A stretch of 24,177 nt of DNA from an uncultured Collinsella sp. GTDB taxonomy: Bacteria; Actinomycetota; Coriobacteriia; Coriobacteriales; Coriobacteriaceae. Below are positions 1 to 7,294 of this stretch, piece after piece. The translations under genes and the position numbers were made by a program. The DNA lies in assembly GCA_900767675.1 (NCBI GenBank), contig CAAFZX010000011.1, forward strand, positions 1 to 24,177. Direction: 5' to 3'. The first letter of the stretch is position 1, and the number at the start of each line of letters is the position of its first letter. Below the pieces are notes generated by a model. That model saw nothing but the letters and a program-made list of their open reading frames with translations. It was not told where the DNA came from and did no database searches.

Positions 1-396
1 GCCGCATATGACATGTTTATGACCATCGCTCCGGGCATGCTGCTGTCCCTGATCTCTATGCTCGCCAATGCGACGTTCCTGATCGTGGGTGGCCTTTCGC
101 ATGGTTTCTTGGCTACCGAGGTCGAGATGCAGGCTTGTGCCGCCTCGCTTATCATGACGTTCGTGATGATGTACCAGACCTTCTTTATCCTGGCGCTGCT
201 CACGACCATCTTTGAGTACAAGCACATTCATTGCGCTCAAAAGTGGCGCCTGGTGACCAACCTGTTTACCTTCCCGATCTTTATGTTCAGCTATATCCCC
301 ATCACGGTGGCCGCACTGTTCCTAAAGGTCGACTGGGTCCCGACGCAGCACGCCGTCAACGTTACCCTCGACGAGGTCATGCAAGGCGCCAAATAA
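1..396 (+). CDS. C-terminal part of a membrane glycosyltransferase (GT2 family), 5' end outside window
   Basis: The reading frame is open from base 1 and ends at TAA 394-396, so only the last 131 residues are visible. Several hydrophobic helices are seen, roughly at residues 9-30, 40-68 and 88-106. They are separated by a short basic loop containing a WRLVTN-type motif and followed by FPIFMFSYIPITVAALF. This arrangement, with a W-x-P-T-x-H-like tail (VDWVPTQHAV), is typical of the membrane-anchored C-terminus of processive GT2 enzymes such as poly-N-acetylglucosamine synthase-like transferases. The catalytic DxD and QxxRW motifs would lie upstream and cannot be checked. Assignment to GT2 rests on recalled family resemblance. 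The substrate is unknown. A strong terminator follows immediately, so this is the last gene of its transcript. Confidence 0.6.
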   Translation, partial: AAYDMFMTIAPGMLLSLISMLANATFLIVGGLSHGFLATEVEMQACAASLIMTFVMMYQTFFILALLTTIFEYKHIHCAQKWRLVTNLFTFPIFMFSYIPITVAALFLKVDWVPTQHAVNVTLDEVMQGAK

Positions 397-404
397 CCAC
401 CATC

Positions 405-446
405 AAAACCACCACAAAGGGGGCAGGCGCCTTTGTGGTGGTTTTT
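405..446 (+). terminator. Rho-independent terminator after the glycosyltransferase
   Basis: A perfect 16-bp stem is formed by 405-420 (AAAACCACCACAAAGG) and 430-445, with a 9-nt loop and a run of T at 442-446. The stem also begins with A residues, so it could act weakly in the reverse direction. Confidence 0.9.
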
Positions 447-478
447 GCTTTTGAGAGGGCTGTCCCGGGAGGTGTCCT

Positions 479-901
479 GTGGTCTATATCCCATTTTGGA
501 TCTGCGTCTTTGCCGGCGCGGCGATTGATGCCCGTGAGCGACGCTTTCCCAATGAGCTTGCCGGCGCGTGTGCGGTGGCGGCGTTTGCGGGCGTGTGGCT
601 GGATGCGGGCTTGAACACGGCACTTGACCACGCTGGCCTTGCGGTCATCGTGTACCTTTCTCTTGTGCTGACTGAGTCGCTTTGGCGGCGCCTCCGTCAA
701 GCCACGGGCATCGGCATGGGAGATGCCAAGGCACTCTTCGCGCTTTGCACGCTCGACCCTATGGGCGGCATCGTGGCATTTGCCGTCGCGCTCCTGGCCC
801 TTGCCCTCTCTTGCCTCTTCACAAAATCGCGCTCCCTGCCTTTGCTGCCGTTTTTGGTGCCGATTTTTGCCATAATCGAGGTCGTGGGCTGCACATTGTA
901 A
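479..901 (+). CDS. Prepilin peptidase, small A24 (TadV/CpaA) type
   Basis: A 140-residue hydrophobic protein with the two aspartates expected of A24 aspartic prepilin peptidases: D17 in AIDARERRFPN and D82 in the GxGD motif (GMGD, 79-82) followed by AK. It lacks the cytoplasmic methyltransferase domain of PilD and has the usual length of CpaA/TadV enzymes, which cut the leader of type IVb/Flp pilins in the membrane. The start is GTG at 479, supported by GGGAGG at 467-472; no better ATG exists before D17. No pilin or Tad secretion gene is in the window, so its substrate is presumably encoded elsewhere. It sits 31 bases upstream of the dGTPase gene in the same orientation. Confidence 0.8.
   Translation: MVYIPFWICVFAGAAIDARERRFPNELAGACAVAAFAGVWLDAGLNTALDHAGLAVIVYLSLVLTESLWRRLRQATGIGMGDAKALFALCTLDPMGGIVAFAVALLALALSCLFTKSRSLPLLPFLVPIFAIIEVVGCTL
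868..876 (+). promoter_or_regulatory. Possible extended -10 promoter for the dGTPase gene
   Basis: TGC-CATAAT at 868-876 resembles an extended -10 element about 57 bases before the dGTPase start. It lies inside the end of the prepilin peptidase gene, and no convincing -35 is present. Confidence 0.3.
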
Positions 902-932
902 CCGATTGTGCATCCTTCTTAAGGAGCATGCC

Positions 933-2180
933 ATGGCAACTAATCAAGAAACGGCCGTCATTAAGGCGCGCATGGATCGCATTCCCGCGGCGTTGTCGCC
1001 CGAGCTGGTCGAGCGTATCGCCGCCGACCGCGCCTCGGGTGTCGTTAATCCTTATCGATGCTGCGACGACCAGGTCATTCGTCGTATAGATCGCGCTGCC
1101 GACAAAGGCACGCTTATGCGTCCGGCGTTTATGCGCGATACCGAAAAGATTCTTCATCTTCCTGCGTACACGCGTTATGCAGGCAAAACGCAGGTCTTTA
1201 GCTTCCGTAGCAATGATGATCTGTCGCGCCGCGGTTTGCACGTGCAGCTCGTCTCGCGCATTGCCCGCGATATCGGCCGTGCCCTGGGCCTCAACTGCGA
1301 CCTGATCGAGGCGATTGGCCTGGGCCACGATTTGGGCCACACGCCCTTTGGCCATGCCGGCGAGCGTTTCCTCAACGATATCTATCACGAGCGCACGGGT
1401 CGCTACTTTTTCCATAACGTGCAGTCGGTCCGCGTGCTCGATGCGCTGTATGGCCGCAACGTGTCGCTCCAGACGCTCGACGGCGTCCTGTGCCATAACG
1501 GCGAGTACGAACAGCGTGTTTTTGAGCTTTCGGACATGAGTTCCTTTGACCAGTTCGACCGAACTGTCGAGGATTGCATTGCCACTGGCTATAGCGCGAT
1601 TGAGCACCTGCGTCCCATGACACTCGAGGGTTGCGTGGTTCGCATCTCGGATATCCTTGCCTACGTTGGGCGCGATCGCCAGGACGCCATTGCGGCGGGC
1701 CTGCTGTCGCCCGGCGCTTTTGACGACGGTCGGGGCGGCGCCTATAACAGCTGGATTCTCACGCACGCTTCCATCGATATCGTTGAGCATAGCTACGGCA
1801 AACCGCGTATCGAGATGAGCGAGGACCTGTTTGAGGAGATCCGCCGGGCTAAGCGCGAGAACTACGAGAAGATCTATAGCAAGGGCGGTATCGAAGGCGA
1901 CTCCGAAGCGGAACTGCGCGAGGCCTTCGAAAAGCTCTACGACCGTTGCCTGCAGGATATATACGAGGGTGACGAGTCATCCTACATCTTTAAGCACCAC
2001 ATTTCGCGTATTGAGCAGCAGCTTTCCTATTATGGCCGCACCTATGCTTGGCAGGACGACAAGGATCAAGCGGTGGTGGATTACATCGCGAGCATGACGG
2101 ACGGCTATTTCTGCGAGCTGACGAGCAAGCTATTCCCTGGTCTGGAGTTTCCGCACCGCACCTATATTAACGAACGGTAG
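933..2180 (+). CDS. dgt: dGTP triphosphohydrolase family HD hydrolase
   Basis: A 415-residue protein of the dGTPase (Dgt/dNTPase) branch of the HD superfamily, which cleaves dNTP to nucleoside and triphosphate and controls nucleotide pools. Metal-binding residues are all visible: H103, the H132-D133 pair in GLGHDLGHTPFGHAGE, and D240 in RISDILAYVGRD. The R-x-D-L-S-R-R stretch before H103 matches the usual R-x-R-L-T-H entry of the family only loosely. The start chosen is ATG 933, with AAGGAG at 921-926 and a 6-nt spacer; an upstream in-frame TTG at 906 has no ribosome site. The next gene, rarA, also deals with replication problems, so both may serve DNA replication fidelity. The exact nucleotide preference cannot be read from sequence. 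Confidence 0.85.
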   Translation: MATNQETAVIKARMDRIPAALSPELVERIAADRASGVVNPYRCCDDQVIRRIDRAADKGTLMRPAFMRDTEKILHLPAYTRYAGKTQVFSFRSNDDLSRRGLHVQLVSRIARDIGRALGLNCDLIEAIGLGHDLGHTPFGHAGERFLNDIYHERTGRYFFHNVQSVRVLDALYGRNVSLQTLDGVLCHNGEYEQRVFELSDMSSFDQFDRTVEDCIATGYSAIEHLRPMTLEGCVVRISDILAYVGRDRQDAIAAGLLSPGAFDDGRGGAYNSWILTHASIDIVEHSYGKPRIEMSEDLFEEIRRAKRENYEKIYSKGGIEGDSEAELREAFEKLYDRCLQDIYEGDESSYIFKHHISRIEQQLSYYGRTYAWQDDKDQAVVDYIASMTDGYFCELTSKLFPGLEFPHRTYINER

Positions 2181-2195
2181 TTCGTATCCTTTAGG

Positions 2196-2201
2196 TATAC
2201 T
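2196..2201 (+). promoter_or_regulatory. Possible -10 element for rarA
   Basis: TATACT lies about 40 bases before the rarA start in an AT-richer 60-base gap. No good -35 is seen at 16-18 bases. A small GTTG-GT-CAAC inverted repeat follows at 2203-2212. Confidence 0.25.
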
Positions 2202-2240
2202 GTTGGTCAACAACGATTTTGATTGATGCACGGGATGGCT

Positions 2241-3590
2241 ATGGACGACCTTTTTTCTGCCTCGACGCGCGAGCGCTCTTTTCAGAATGCCCCGCTTGCG
2301 GTGCGTATGCGCCCCAATTCGCTCGACGAGTATGTGGGCCAGCAAAAGGCCGTCGGTAAGGGCTCGTGGCTGCGCGCCGCGATTGAGCATGACGTGCTGT
2401 CGAGCGTGATTCTGTACGGCCCGGCCGGTACGGGCAAGACGACGCTGGCGCATATTATCGCCAACCATACCAAGAGTGAGTTTGTCGAGGTCAGCGCCGT
2501 CACGGGTACCGTGAAGGACCTGCGTCGCGTGATCGACGAGGCAAAGACGCGCCTGAATACGTATGACCGCCGTACCATCTTGTTCATCGACGAGATTCAC
2601 CGTTTTTCGAAGTCGCAGCAGGATGCGCTTTTGCATGCGGTTGAGAACCGTACCGTCATTATGATTGGCGCCACGACCGAGAACCCTTACTTCGAGGTCA
2701 ACTCCGCACTGTTGTCGCGTGGGCGCGTGGTAGAGCTTGATCACCTGAAGGACGAGGATATCGCCACGCTCATTGAGCGTGCGCTCGAGGCGCCGCAGGG
2801 TTTGGGTGGCAAGTTTTCGGCCGATGAGGATACGGTTAAGACCATCTGCACGCTGGCTGCGGGCGATGCACGCTCGGCTCTGACGACGCTCGAGCTGGCA
2901 AGTGAGATCGCCGTGACGCGCCCTGATACCGAGGGTACGCCTGCACCGACGGCGGGGGAGCGCTATCCCATTACCGTGGATGACGTAAAGATTGCCAATC
3001 CGCGTCGTGGCTTTACCTATGACAAAAACGGCGACATGCACTACGACATCATTAGTGCGTTTATTAAGTCCATGCGCGGCAGCGACCCCGATGCCACCAT
3101 CTATTGGCTTGCGCGCATGATCGATGCGGGGGAGGACCCCAAGTTTATCGCCCGACGCATCATGATCCATGCTTCCGAAGACGTCGGTAACGCCGATCCG
3201 CAGGCCCTGCTTATAGCGCACGCTGCATTTAAATCTGCCGAGGTCATTGGGTATCCCGAGTGTCGTATTAACCTGGCTCAGGCTGCACTCTATGTGTGCC
3301 TGGCGCCCAAGTCCAACGCGTGCGAGGCTTCGATCGATGCGGCGCTGGCCGATATCCATAGCAGTGGCTTGCGTGAGGTGCCGAGCTATCTGCGCGATCG
3401 TCATCGCCCAGGCAGCGATGAATATGGTGTGTACAAGTATCCACATGATTATCCCGAAGGCTGGGTCGATCAGCGCTATTTGCCCGAGGGGCTGGAGCGC
3501 GGCGCGTTCTGGCAGCCTGCGGGCCGCGGTTGGGAAGAGTGGCGTGTGGAGCAAAGCGAACGCGACCGTAGCGGGAATGCTCCGAAGTAA
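2241..3590 (+). CDS. rarA: Replication-associated recombination protein A (RarA/MgsA), AAA+ ATPase
   Basis: A 449-residue clamp-loader-like AAA+ ATPase that acts at stalled replication forks. Visible motifs are Walker A GPAGTGKTT (60-68), Walker B LFIDEIHRF (114-122), sensor 1 GATTENP (143-149) with the arginine of NSALLSR, and the C-terminal MgsA tetramer domain (EDVGNADPQAL, GYPECRINLAQ). The ending, with HYPHDYPEGW-like KYPHDYPEGWVDQ and LPEG, is typical of the family. The start is uncertain: ATG 2241 gives the family-like MDDLF N-terminus and is preceded by GGGAT, but ATG 2226, ATG 2235 and TTG 2223 are in frame and would add 2-6 residues. No terminator is seen between it and the DUF948 operon. 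Confidence 0.93.
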   Translation: MDDLFSASTRERSFQNAPLAVRMRPNSLDEYVGQQKAVGKGSWLRAAIEHDVLSSVILYGPAGTGKTTLAHIIANHTKSEFVEVSAVTGTVKDLRRVIDEAKTRLNTYDRRTILFIDEIHRFSKSQQDALLHAVENRTVIMIGATTENPYFEVNSALLSRGRVVELDHLKDEDIATLIERALEAPQGLGGKFSADEDTVKTICTLAAGDARSALTTLELASEIAVTRPDTEGTPAPTAGERYPITVDDVKIANPRRGFTYDKNGDMHYDIISAFIKSMRGSDPDATIYWLARMIDAGEDPKFIARRIMIHASEDVGNADPQALLIAHAAFKSAEVIGYPECRINLAQAALYVCLAPKSNACEASIDAALADIHSSGLREVPSYLRDRHRPGSDEYGVYKYPHDYPEGWVDQRYLPEGLERGAFWQPAGRGWEEWRVEQSERDRSGNAPK

Positions 3591-3621
3591 CTGCTGATTA
3601 TTTTGTCCCAGGATCTCACGC

Positions 3622-3652
3622 TTGGCATGTTCGGTCCCCTTTGGGGTACCAT
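3622..3652 (+). promoter_or_regulatory. Candidate promoter with overlapping inverted repeat for the sigma-factor operon
   Basis: TTGGCA (3622-3627) and TACCAT (3647-3652) form a promoter-like pair with a long 19-base spacer. The spacer and -10 contain a compact inverted repeat at 3633-3650 (GGT-CCCC-TTT-GGGG-T-ACC), which could be an operator or a short hairpin. It lies 38 bases before the DUF948 start. The inverted repeat is seen directly; promoter activity is inferred. Confidence 0.35.
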
Positions 3653-3690
3653 GAACAGCGTCTGTATTTCGATTCCTTTGGGAGGCTTGT

Positions 3691-4278
3691 ATGAGTCCCA
3701 TTCAAATCGCCCTGCTGGTGCTCGCCGTTGCCGGCGTGTGGGCTGTTGTCGAGCTTGCACTCACACTGCGTAAGACTCGCACCGTCGTTGACTCGCTCGA
3801 TAAGACCGTGAGCGACCTTAACAATACGCTTGCCGAGGCACAGCCCGTGGTGGCAAAGCTCGATGGCGCTGTCGATGAGCTCACCCCCGCGCTGACACAG
3901 GTTGAGCCGCTCCTCAAGTCGAGCAAGACTGCCGTTGATGCTCTGACGTCTAACCTCGTTGAGGTTGAGGCGGTCGTTCGCGACATCTCCGAGGTCACGG
4001 GCAGCGTGGCTGAGGCCAGCAATGCCGTATCGAGCGTAACTGATTCTGCTGCTGGCGCCGTGCAGAAGCTCTTCAATAAGGTGAAGGCTCCTGCAGCCGA
4101 CGCCGATCGCAAGCTCGCCGCTGCCGCCGCCGAGGCCGAGCAGCCCACTGAGCGCGTTCTGATTGGCGACGACGATGCCGCTGCTGACGACGATGATGTT
4201 CAGAAGCTCGCTGCTAAGCCTGCTCAGTATTACACCTATACGCCTGCCGAGACCTCCGAGGAGTCCTGCGATGAGTAG
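3691..4278 (+). CDS. DUF948-type single-pass membrane protein
   Basis: A 195-residue protein. Residues 4-24 form one N-terminal transmembrane helix, followed by a long amphipathic region (about 30-135) with heptad-like V/L spacing and repeated D-x-L-x-x-x-V patterns typical of DUF948 proteins (YtxG-like). The C-terminus is Ala/Asp-rich with an acidic cluster around 158-170. The start ATG 3691 has GGGAGG at 3679-3684. The anti-sigma gene begins inside its last codons (8-base overlap), so the two are translationally coupled. DUF948 proteins in Firmicutes are linked to general stress regulons; a role as a membrane tether or sensor for the sigma module is inference. No catalytic residues are recognisable. 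Confidence 0.75.
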   Translation: MSPIQIALLVLAVAGVWAVVELALTLRKTRTVVDSLDKTVSDLNNTLAEAQPVVAKLDGAVDELTPALTQVEPLLKSSKTAVDALTSNLVEVEAVVRDISEVTGSVAEASNAVSSVTDSAAGAVQKLFNKVKAPAADADRKLAAAAAEAEQPTERVLIGDDDAAADDDDVQKLAAKPAQYYTYTPAETSEESCDE

Positions 4279-4648
4279 CGAAGCAACCTGCCCCATTACG
4301 CTGAGCGTTGCCGGTGATCCGCGTCTCGCGCGCTTGGTGCGCATGACGGCCGCCAACGTCGGCGCCCTGTGCTCTATGTCCGTCGATCGCATCGAGGACA
4401 TTCGTATGGCTGCCGAAGAAGCCTTCATCTTTGGCTGCACGGCTGTTGATTCCGACGATATCTCGATCAAATTCGATGTCGACGAATCGCATGTGGGCAT
4501 GACCTTTACCTTTGGCGACCAGGCGACTGTCGATGAGGATGACCAGGCTGCCGTGTATGCCGAGCTCATTTTGGCGAGTGTGTGCGACTCCTACGAAAAG
4601 ACTACAGCGCCCCTAACGCTTTCCCTCGACCTCAAGGCGGATATCTAA
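4271..4648 (+). CDS. RsbW/SpoIIAB-like anti-sigma protein with degenerate ATP site
   Basis: A 125-residue protein directly before a SigB/SigF-type sigma gene (1-base gap). Residues 41-60 (IEDIRMAAEEAFIFGC) align with the N-box helix of RsbW/SpoIIAB (IEDLKIAVSEACTNAV). The general-base glutamate (E50) is retained, but the Mg-binding asparagine is F54. The glycine-rich G1 and G2 boxes of the Bergerat fold are not visible: the expected region (79-105) is FTFGDQATVDEDDQ and then AVYAELILASV. It is therefore probably an anti-sigma or sigma-binding protein without kinase activity. The start ATG 4271 overlaps the DUF948 gene by 8 bases; an upstream in-frame ATG at 4163 lies well inside that gene and is unlikely. 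Function is assigned from position plus weak similarity. Confidence 0.65.
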   Translation: MSSEATCPITLSVAGDPRLARLVRMTAANVGALCSMSVDRIEDIRMAAEEAFIFGCTAVDSDDISIKFDVDESHVGMTFTFGDQATVDEDDQAAVYAELILASVCDSYEKTTAPLTLSLDLKADI

Positions 4649-4649
4649 T

Positions 4650-5441
4650 ATGACCGAACGCTCCCGGAGCGGCAAGACCGCTTGGGACAAGGAGAAAACC
4701 CGCGAGCTGTTTCGTCGTTATAAGGAGACCGGTGATCCGGATGCCCGCGAGCAGCTCGTCATGTCCCATATGAACCTGGTAAGGTTTCTTGCCAACAAAT
4801 TTAAGAACCGCGGCGAGCCGCTCGATGACCTTTTGCAGGTCGGCTATCTTGGGCTGCTTAAAGCGATTGATCGTTTTGACCCTGAGCGCGGGCTCGAGTT
4901 CACGACGTTTGCCACGCCCACCATTCTGGGTGAGATTAAGCGCCACTTCCGCGACAAGGGTTGGAGCGTGCGCGTGCCGCGTCGTCTACAGGAGCTCTCT
5001 GCCAAGGTCAACCAGGCCACCGACAAGCTCACCAACGAGCTTCAGCGTTCGCCCAAGGTTGAGGAAATCGCCGATTACCTGGGCGTGACCGTCGACGAGG
5101 TGCTCGAAGCCATGGAATCGTCCTCGGCCTACACCTCGGTGCCCATCGAGGCCCCCGGTGCGTCCGATTCCGATGATGCGCCTTCGATTCTCGATCGCTA
5201 CGCCGACGACGACAACGAGCTCGACTTTACCGATGACCGCCTGGTAATCGAGGAAGCCATCCGCGATTTCTCGCCTCGCGAGCGCGAGGTTATTGAGCTG
5301 CGCTTCGTAAAGGGCATGACCCAGATCGAGATTGCCAAGAAGCTGGGCATCTCGCAGGTGCAGGTTTCCCGTCTGCTGCGTCGCACGCTTAAGAAGATTC
5401 AAGATAAGATTGACCCCGACGGAGTGATGATTCGTTCATGA
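4650..5441 (+). CDS. SigB/SigF/SigG-family RNA polymerase sigma factor
   Basis: A 263-residue group 3 sigma-70 factor. Region 2 spans about 28-105 and includes DDLLQVGYLGLLKAIDRFDP and the TFATPTILGEIKRHFRDK helix that opens the -10. Region 3 is about 112-190, with the family-typical PRRLQEL motif. Region 4 is about 210-258, ending in a helix-turn-helix (MTQIEIAKKLGISQVQVSRLL). Length and motifs fit the stress and sporulation sigma group of Gram-positives. The start ATG 4650 is one base after the anti-sigma stop, and the gene overlaps the following transporter gene by four bases (ATGA). No anti-anti-sigma (RsbV/SpoIIAA) gene is present. The regulon cannot be inferred from the window; given the phylum it is more likely a general stress factor than a sporulation factor. 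Confidence 0.92.
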   Translation: MTERSRSGKTAWDKEKTRELFRRYKETGDPDAREQLVMSHMNLVRFLANKFKNRGEPLDDLLQVGYLGLLKAIDRFDPERGLEFTTFATPTILGEIKRHFRDKGWSVRVPRRLQELSAKVNQATDKLTNELQRSPKVEEIADYLGVTVDEVLEAMESSSAYTSVPIEAPGASDSDDAPSILDRYADDDNELDFTDDRLVIEEAIRDFSPREREVIELRFVKGMTQIEIAKKLGISQVQVSRLLRRTLKKIQDKIDPDGVMIRS

Positions 5442-6850
5442 GTGAGCACCCCCAACAAACCGACCGCACGCTGCGCGATACCCGTATTCTGACGCTGCGC
5501 ATTTGGGGCGTCGTCGGTTGCATTGCCATCGCCGCCGTCATCTTTAACCTTATGGGCATCCTGGCGCCAGTTATCGAGTTTTTGGCAGTCGGCTCCATCA
5601 TCGCCTTTGTGATGTCGCCGATAACCAATTGGCTCGAGCACCATGGCGTGAATCGCGGCATAGGTTCGCTTGTCGCGCTTATTGTGGTCGTTGCTGTGCT
5701 CGTCGGCGTCGTTTGCATCTTGTCGCCGATTCTCTTTGGTCAGATCATGGAAGTCCTGAGCCGCCTGCCCAATCAGCTTCGTGTTGCTGGTGGCGATCTC
5801 AACGAGATGCTCTCGCACGCCAAGACGCTCAACAACACACCGCTCAAGGAGTATCTGGACGACAATCTTTCTTCGCTGGTTACCGTAGCGTCCAAGTACG
5901 TCTCGCAAATCGCTGCCGAGCTCGGTCGCGGTGTATTCCCGCTCATTACCAATACGGCCTCGCAGCTGTTCGTCATCTTCCTGGGCTTGGTGCTTGCCTA
6001 TTGGTTGGCCTGCGACTATCCCCGTATGCACCACGAGGTCTGCACCATCATTGGTCAGGAAAAGGAGACCTCGTACCGTTTTGTGGTCGCGATTCTTTCG
6101 CGCTCGGTCGGCGGCTACATGCGTGGCATGGTCGTAACGTCGATCTGCGGTGGCATCCTCGCCTTTATCGGCTTTACGATCATCGGGCATCCGTATGCCG
6201 CACTCATGGCCATCTTTACCGGCATCATGCACTTGGTTCCGGTTGTCGGTCCCTGGGTGAGCGCGGCGATCGCCACGGTGCTCGGCTTTATGTTCAGCCC
6301 GATGCTGGCGTTGTGGACGCTTGTCGTGACCATGGTGGCCCAAAATGTCACCGACAACGTCATTTCGCCTAAGGTTATGCAGAGCTCGGTGCAGGTGCAT
6401 CCCGTCATGAGCCTGACGGCCCTCGTTATCGGTTCGGCACTCATGGGCCCCATCGGCATGGTTATCGCCATTCCGCTGTGCGCGGCCCTTAAGGGCATTT
6501 TCGTCTACTACTTTGAGAACGAGACCGGTCGCCAGCTCGTGGCATATGATGGCGCTGTGTTTAAAGGCACGCCGTATCGTGATGCCGAGGGCAACCCGGT
6601 CGCCGCCTACGACGCGCTTGGAGACGATACGTTCATTTACGAGTCCGAGCTCATCGGCAACGAGACTGCGCCCGAGGCCCAGGCAATGCCCAAGCCCGAG
6701 CTCGAGAATCCCTGGATTAAGCTCTCGGGCCTGCAGCCCGATGCCACGGGCTTCTTCAAGAACCCCTTCGCCAAAGATGACGATTCCAACATGGATGACG
6801 ACACCAAAACCGGCATCGACGGCTCCATGGATGATTCGGATTCCAAATAG
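5438..6850 (+). CDS. AI-2E/PerM-family membrane transporter
   Basis: A 470-residue polytopic membrane protein. Hydrophobic segments lie near residues 22-60, 76-98, 168-190, 232-250, 255-285, 288-305 and 325-357. Between helices 3 and 4 is the long soluble loop (100-165) typical of the family. The hallmark region VPVVGPWVS (267-275) and the NVTDNVISPKVM stretch (303-314) support AI-2E/PerM membership. Members export autoinducer-2 or act as Na+/H+ antiporters, so the substrate is open. The C-terminal ~100 residues form an acidic hydrophilic tail of unusual length. The start overlaps the sigma gene stop as ATGA; GGAG at 5421-5424 is a distant ribosome site. Co-transcription with the sigma module suggests an envelope-stress link. 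It ends 6 bases from a convergent small gene with no terminator between. Confidence 0.85.
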   Translation: MSEHPQQTDRTLRDTRILTLRIWGVVGCIAIAAVIFNLMGILAPVIEFLAVGSIIAFVMSPITNWLEHHGVNRGIGSLVALIVVVAVLVGVVCILSPILFGQIMEVLSRLPNQLRVAGGDLNEMLSHAKTLNNTPLKEYLDDNLSSLVTVASKYVSQIAAELGRGVFPLITNTASQLFVIFLGLVLAYWLACDYPRMHHEVCTIIGQEKETSYRFVVAILSRSVGGYMRGMVVTSICGGILAFIGFTIIGHPYAALMAIFTGIMHLVPVVGPWVSAAIATVLGFMFSPMLALWTLVVTMVAQNVTDNVISPKVMQSSVQVHPVMSLTALVIGSALMGPIGMVIAIPLCAALKGIFVYYFENETGRQLVAYDGAVFKGTPYRDAEGNPVAAYDALGDDTFIYESELIGNETAPEAQAMPKPELENPWIKLSGLQPDATGFFKNPFAKDDDSNMDDDTKTGIDGSMDDSDSK

Positions 6851-6856
6851 GTCCCG

Positions 6857-7096
6857 TTAGCGTTTCTTGATGTTGTAGAAGACAAGAAACACGAGCAAAG
6901 CGATTGATAAGGGGCCGGCTACATAGAAATAGAGAACGTCAATTGCGCGTAGAGTGCAATAAGCGTTGTTGCCGGACGTCACTGCATACAGTACGTAGCC
7001 AAATGCTGGTTGGTTTGCGTACCATTGGGAGAAGGCCAAGAGCGCTAAAAGTGCCACTACCAGAAGTGCATTCAGGACAAATCGTTTGCTTTTCAT
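6857..7096 (-). CDS. Small two-helix membrane protein, unknown function
   Basis: A 79-residue protein starting MKSKRF, with a basic N-terminus, one hydrophobic segment at about 7-27 (VLNALLVVALLALLAF), a short polar stretch with C36, and a second helix near 46-73 ending in NIKKR. The start ATG (bases 7096-7094) is preceded on the minus strand by GGAAGGAG with a 6-7 base spacer, a strong ribosome site that favours it over longer alternatives up to 7180. An extended -10 promoter lies just upstream. The gene and its upstream region are visibly AT-richer than their neighbours and use codons such as AAA, TTT and TTG, hinting at recent acquisition. I recognise no family; transport accessory, toxin-like or regulatory roles are all possible. 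Confidence 0.6.
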   Translation of the reverse strand: MKSKRFVLNALLVVALLALLAFSQWYANQPAFGYVLYAVTSGNNAYCTLRAIDVLYFYVAGPLSIALLVFLVFYNIKKR

Positions 7097-7120
7097 CGAT
7101 CGCTCCTTCCGGATGGTTCT

Positions 7121-7129
7121 TATATAGCA
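7121..7129 (-). promoter_or_regulatory. Extended -10 promoter for the small membrane gene
   Basis: On the minus strand the sequence reads TGC-TATATA, a near-consensus extended -10, about 25 bases before the start codon. A nine-base A tract (7144-7152 complement) lies upstream and could act as an UP-like or bent element. No clear -35 is at optimal distance. Confidence 0.45.
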
Positions 7130-7192
7130 TTTTACCAAACCCATTTTTTTTTCAAAGGATTGCTTAGTCCTAAATAACATGCACTTTCGCTG

Positions 7193-7222
7193 GAGGGTCG
7201 CTGTTTGGCGGCCCTCTTTTTT
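7193..7222 (+). terminator. Intrinsic terminator upstream of the alaS promoter
   Basis: A 9-bp stem (7193-7201 with 7208-7216, one T-G wobble), a 6-nt loop and six T at 7217-7222. It precedes the predicted alaS promoter, so it most likely ends rightward transcripts of the sigma/AI-2E operon that have read across the small convergent gene. It is not an alaS attenuator if the promoter call is right. Confidence 0.7.
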
Positions 7223-7248
7223 GCACAGGCGCGGCGGGATGGTAATAT
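7221..7248 (+). promoter_or_regulatory. alaS promoter
   Basis: TTGCAC (7221-7226), a 16-base spacer and TAATAT (7243-7248) with TGG directly before it, giving an extended -10. Transcription would begin near 7255, leaving a leader of about 40 bases that holds no room for a T-box. The -35 shares its first bases with the T run of the preceding terminator. Confidence 0.65.
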
Positions 7249-7294
7249 CGTTACGTTTGAACTGTTTCGATATGAAACCGAGGAGATTCCCTCT

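Noticed and set aside
3622..3652. SigB-type autoregulatory promoter (GTTTAA / GGGTAT)
   Set aside because: GGGTAC occurs, but no GTTT-like -35 lies at 12-14 bases; the spacing does not fit.
2130..3701. A 523-codon open frame on the minus strand opposite rarA
   Set aside because: RarA on the plus strand has complete AAA+ motifs; the reverse frame has none and spans across gene boundaries.
4163..4270. Upstream extension of the anti-sigma gene to ATG 4163
   Set aside because: It would overlap the DUF948 gene by over 100 bases and adds residues with no family match; ATG 4271 gives the normal length.
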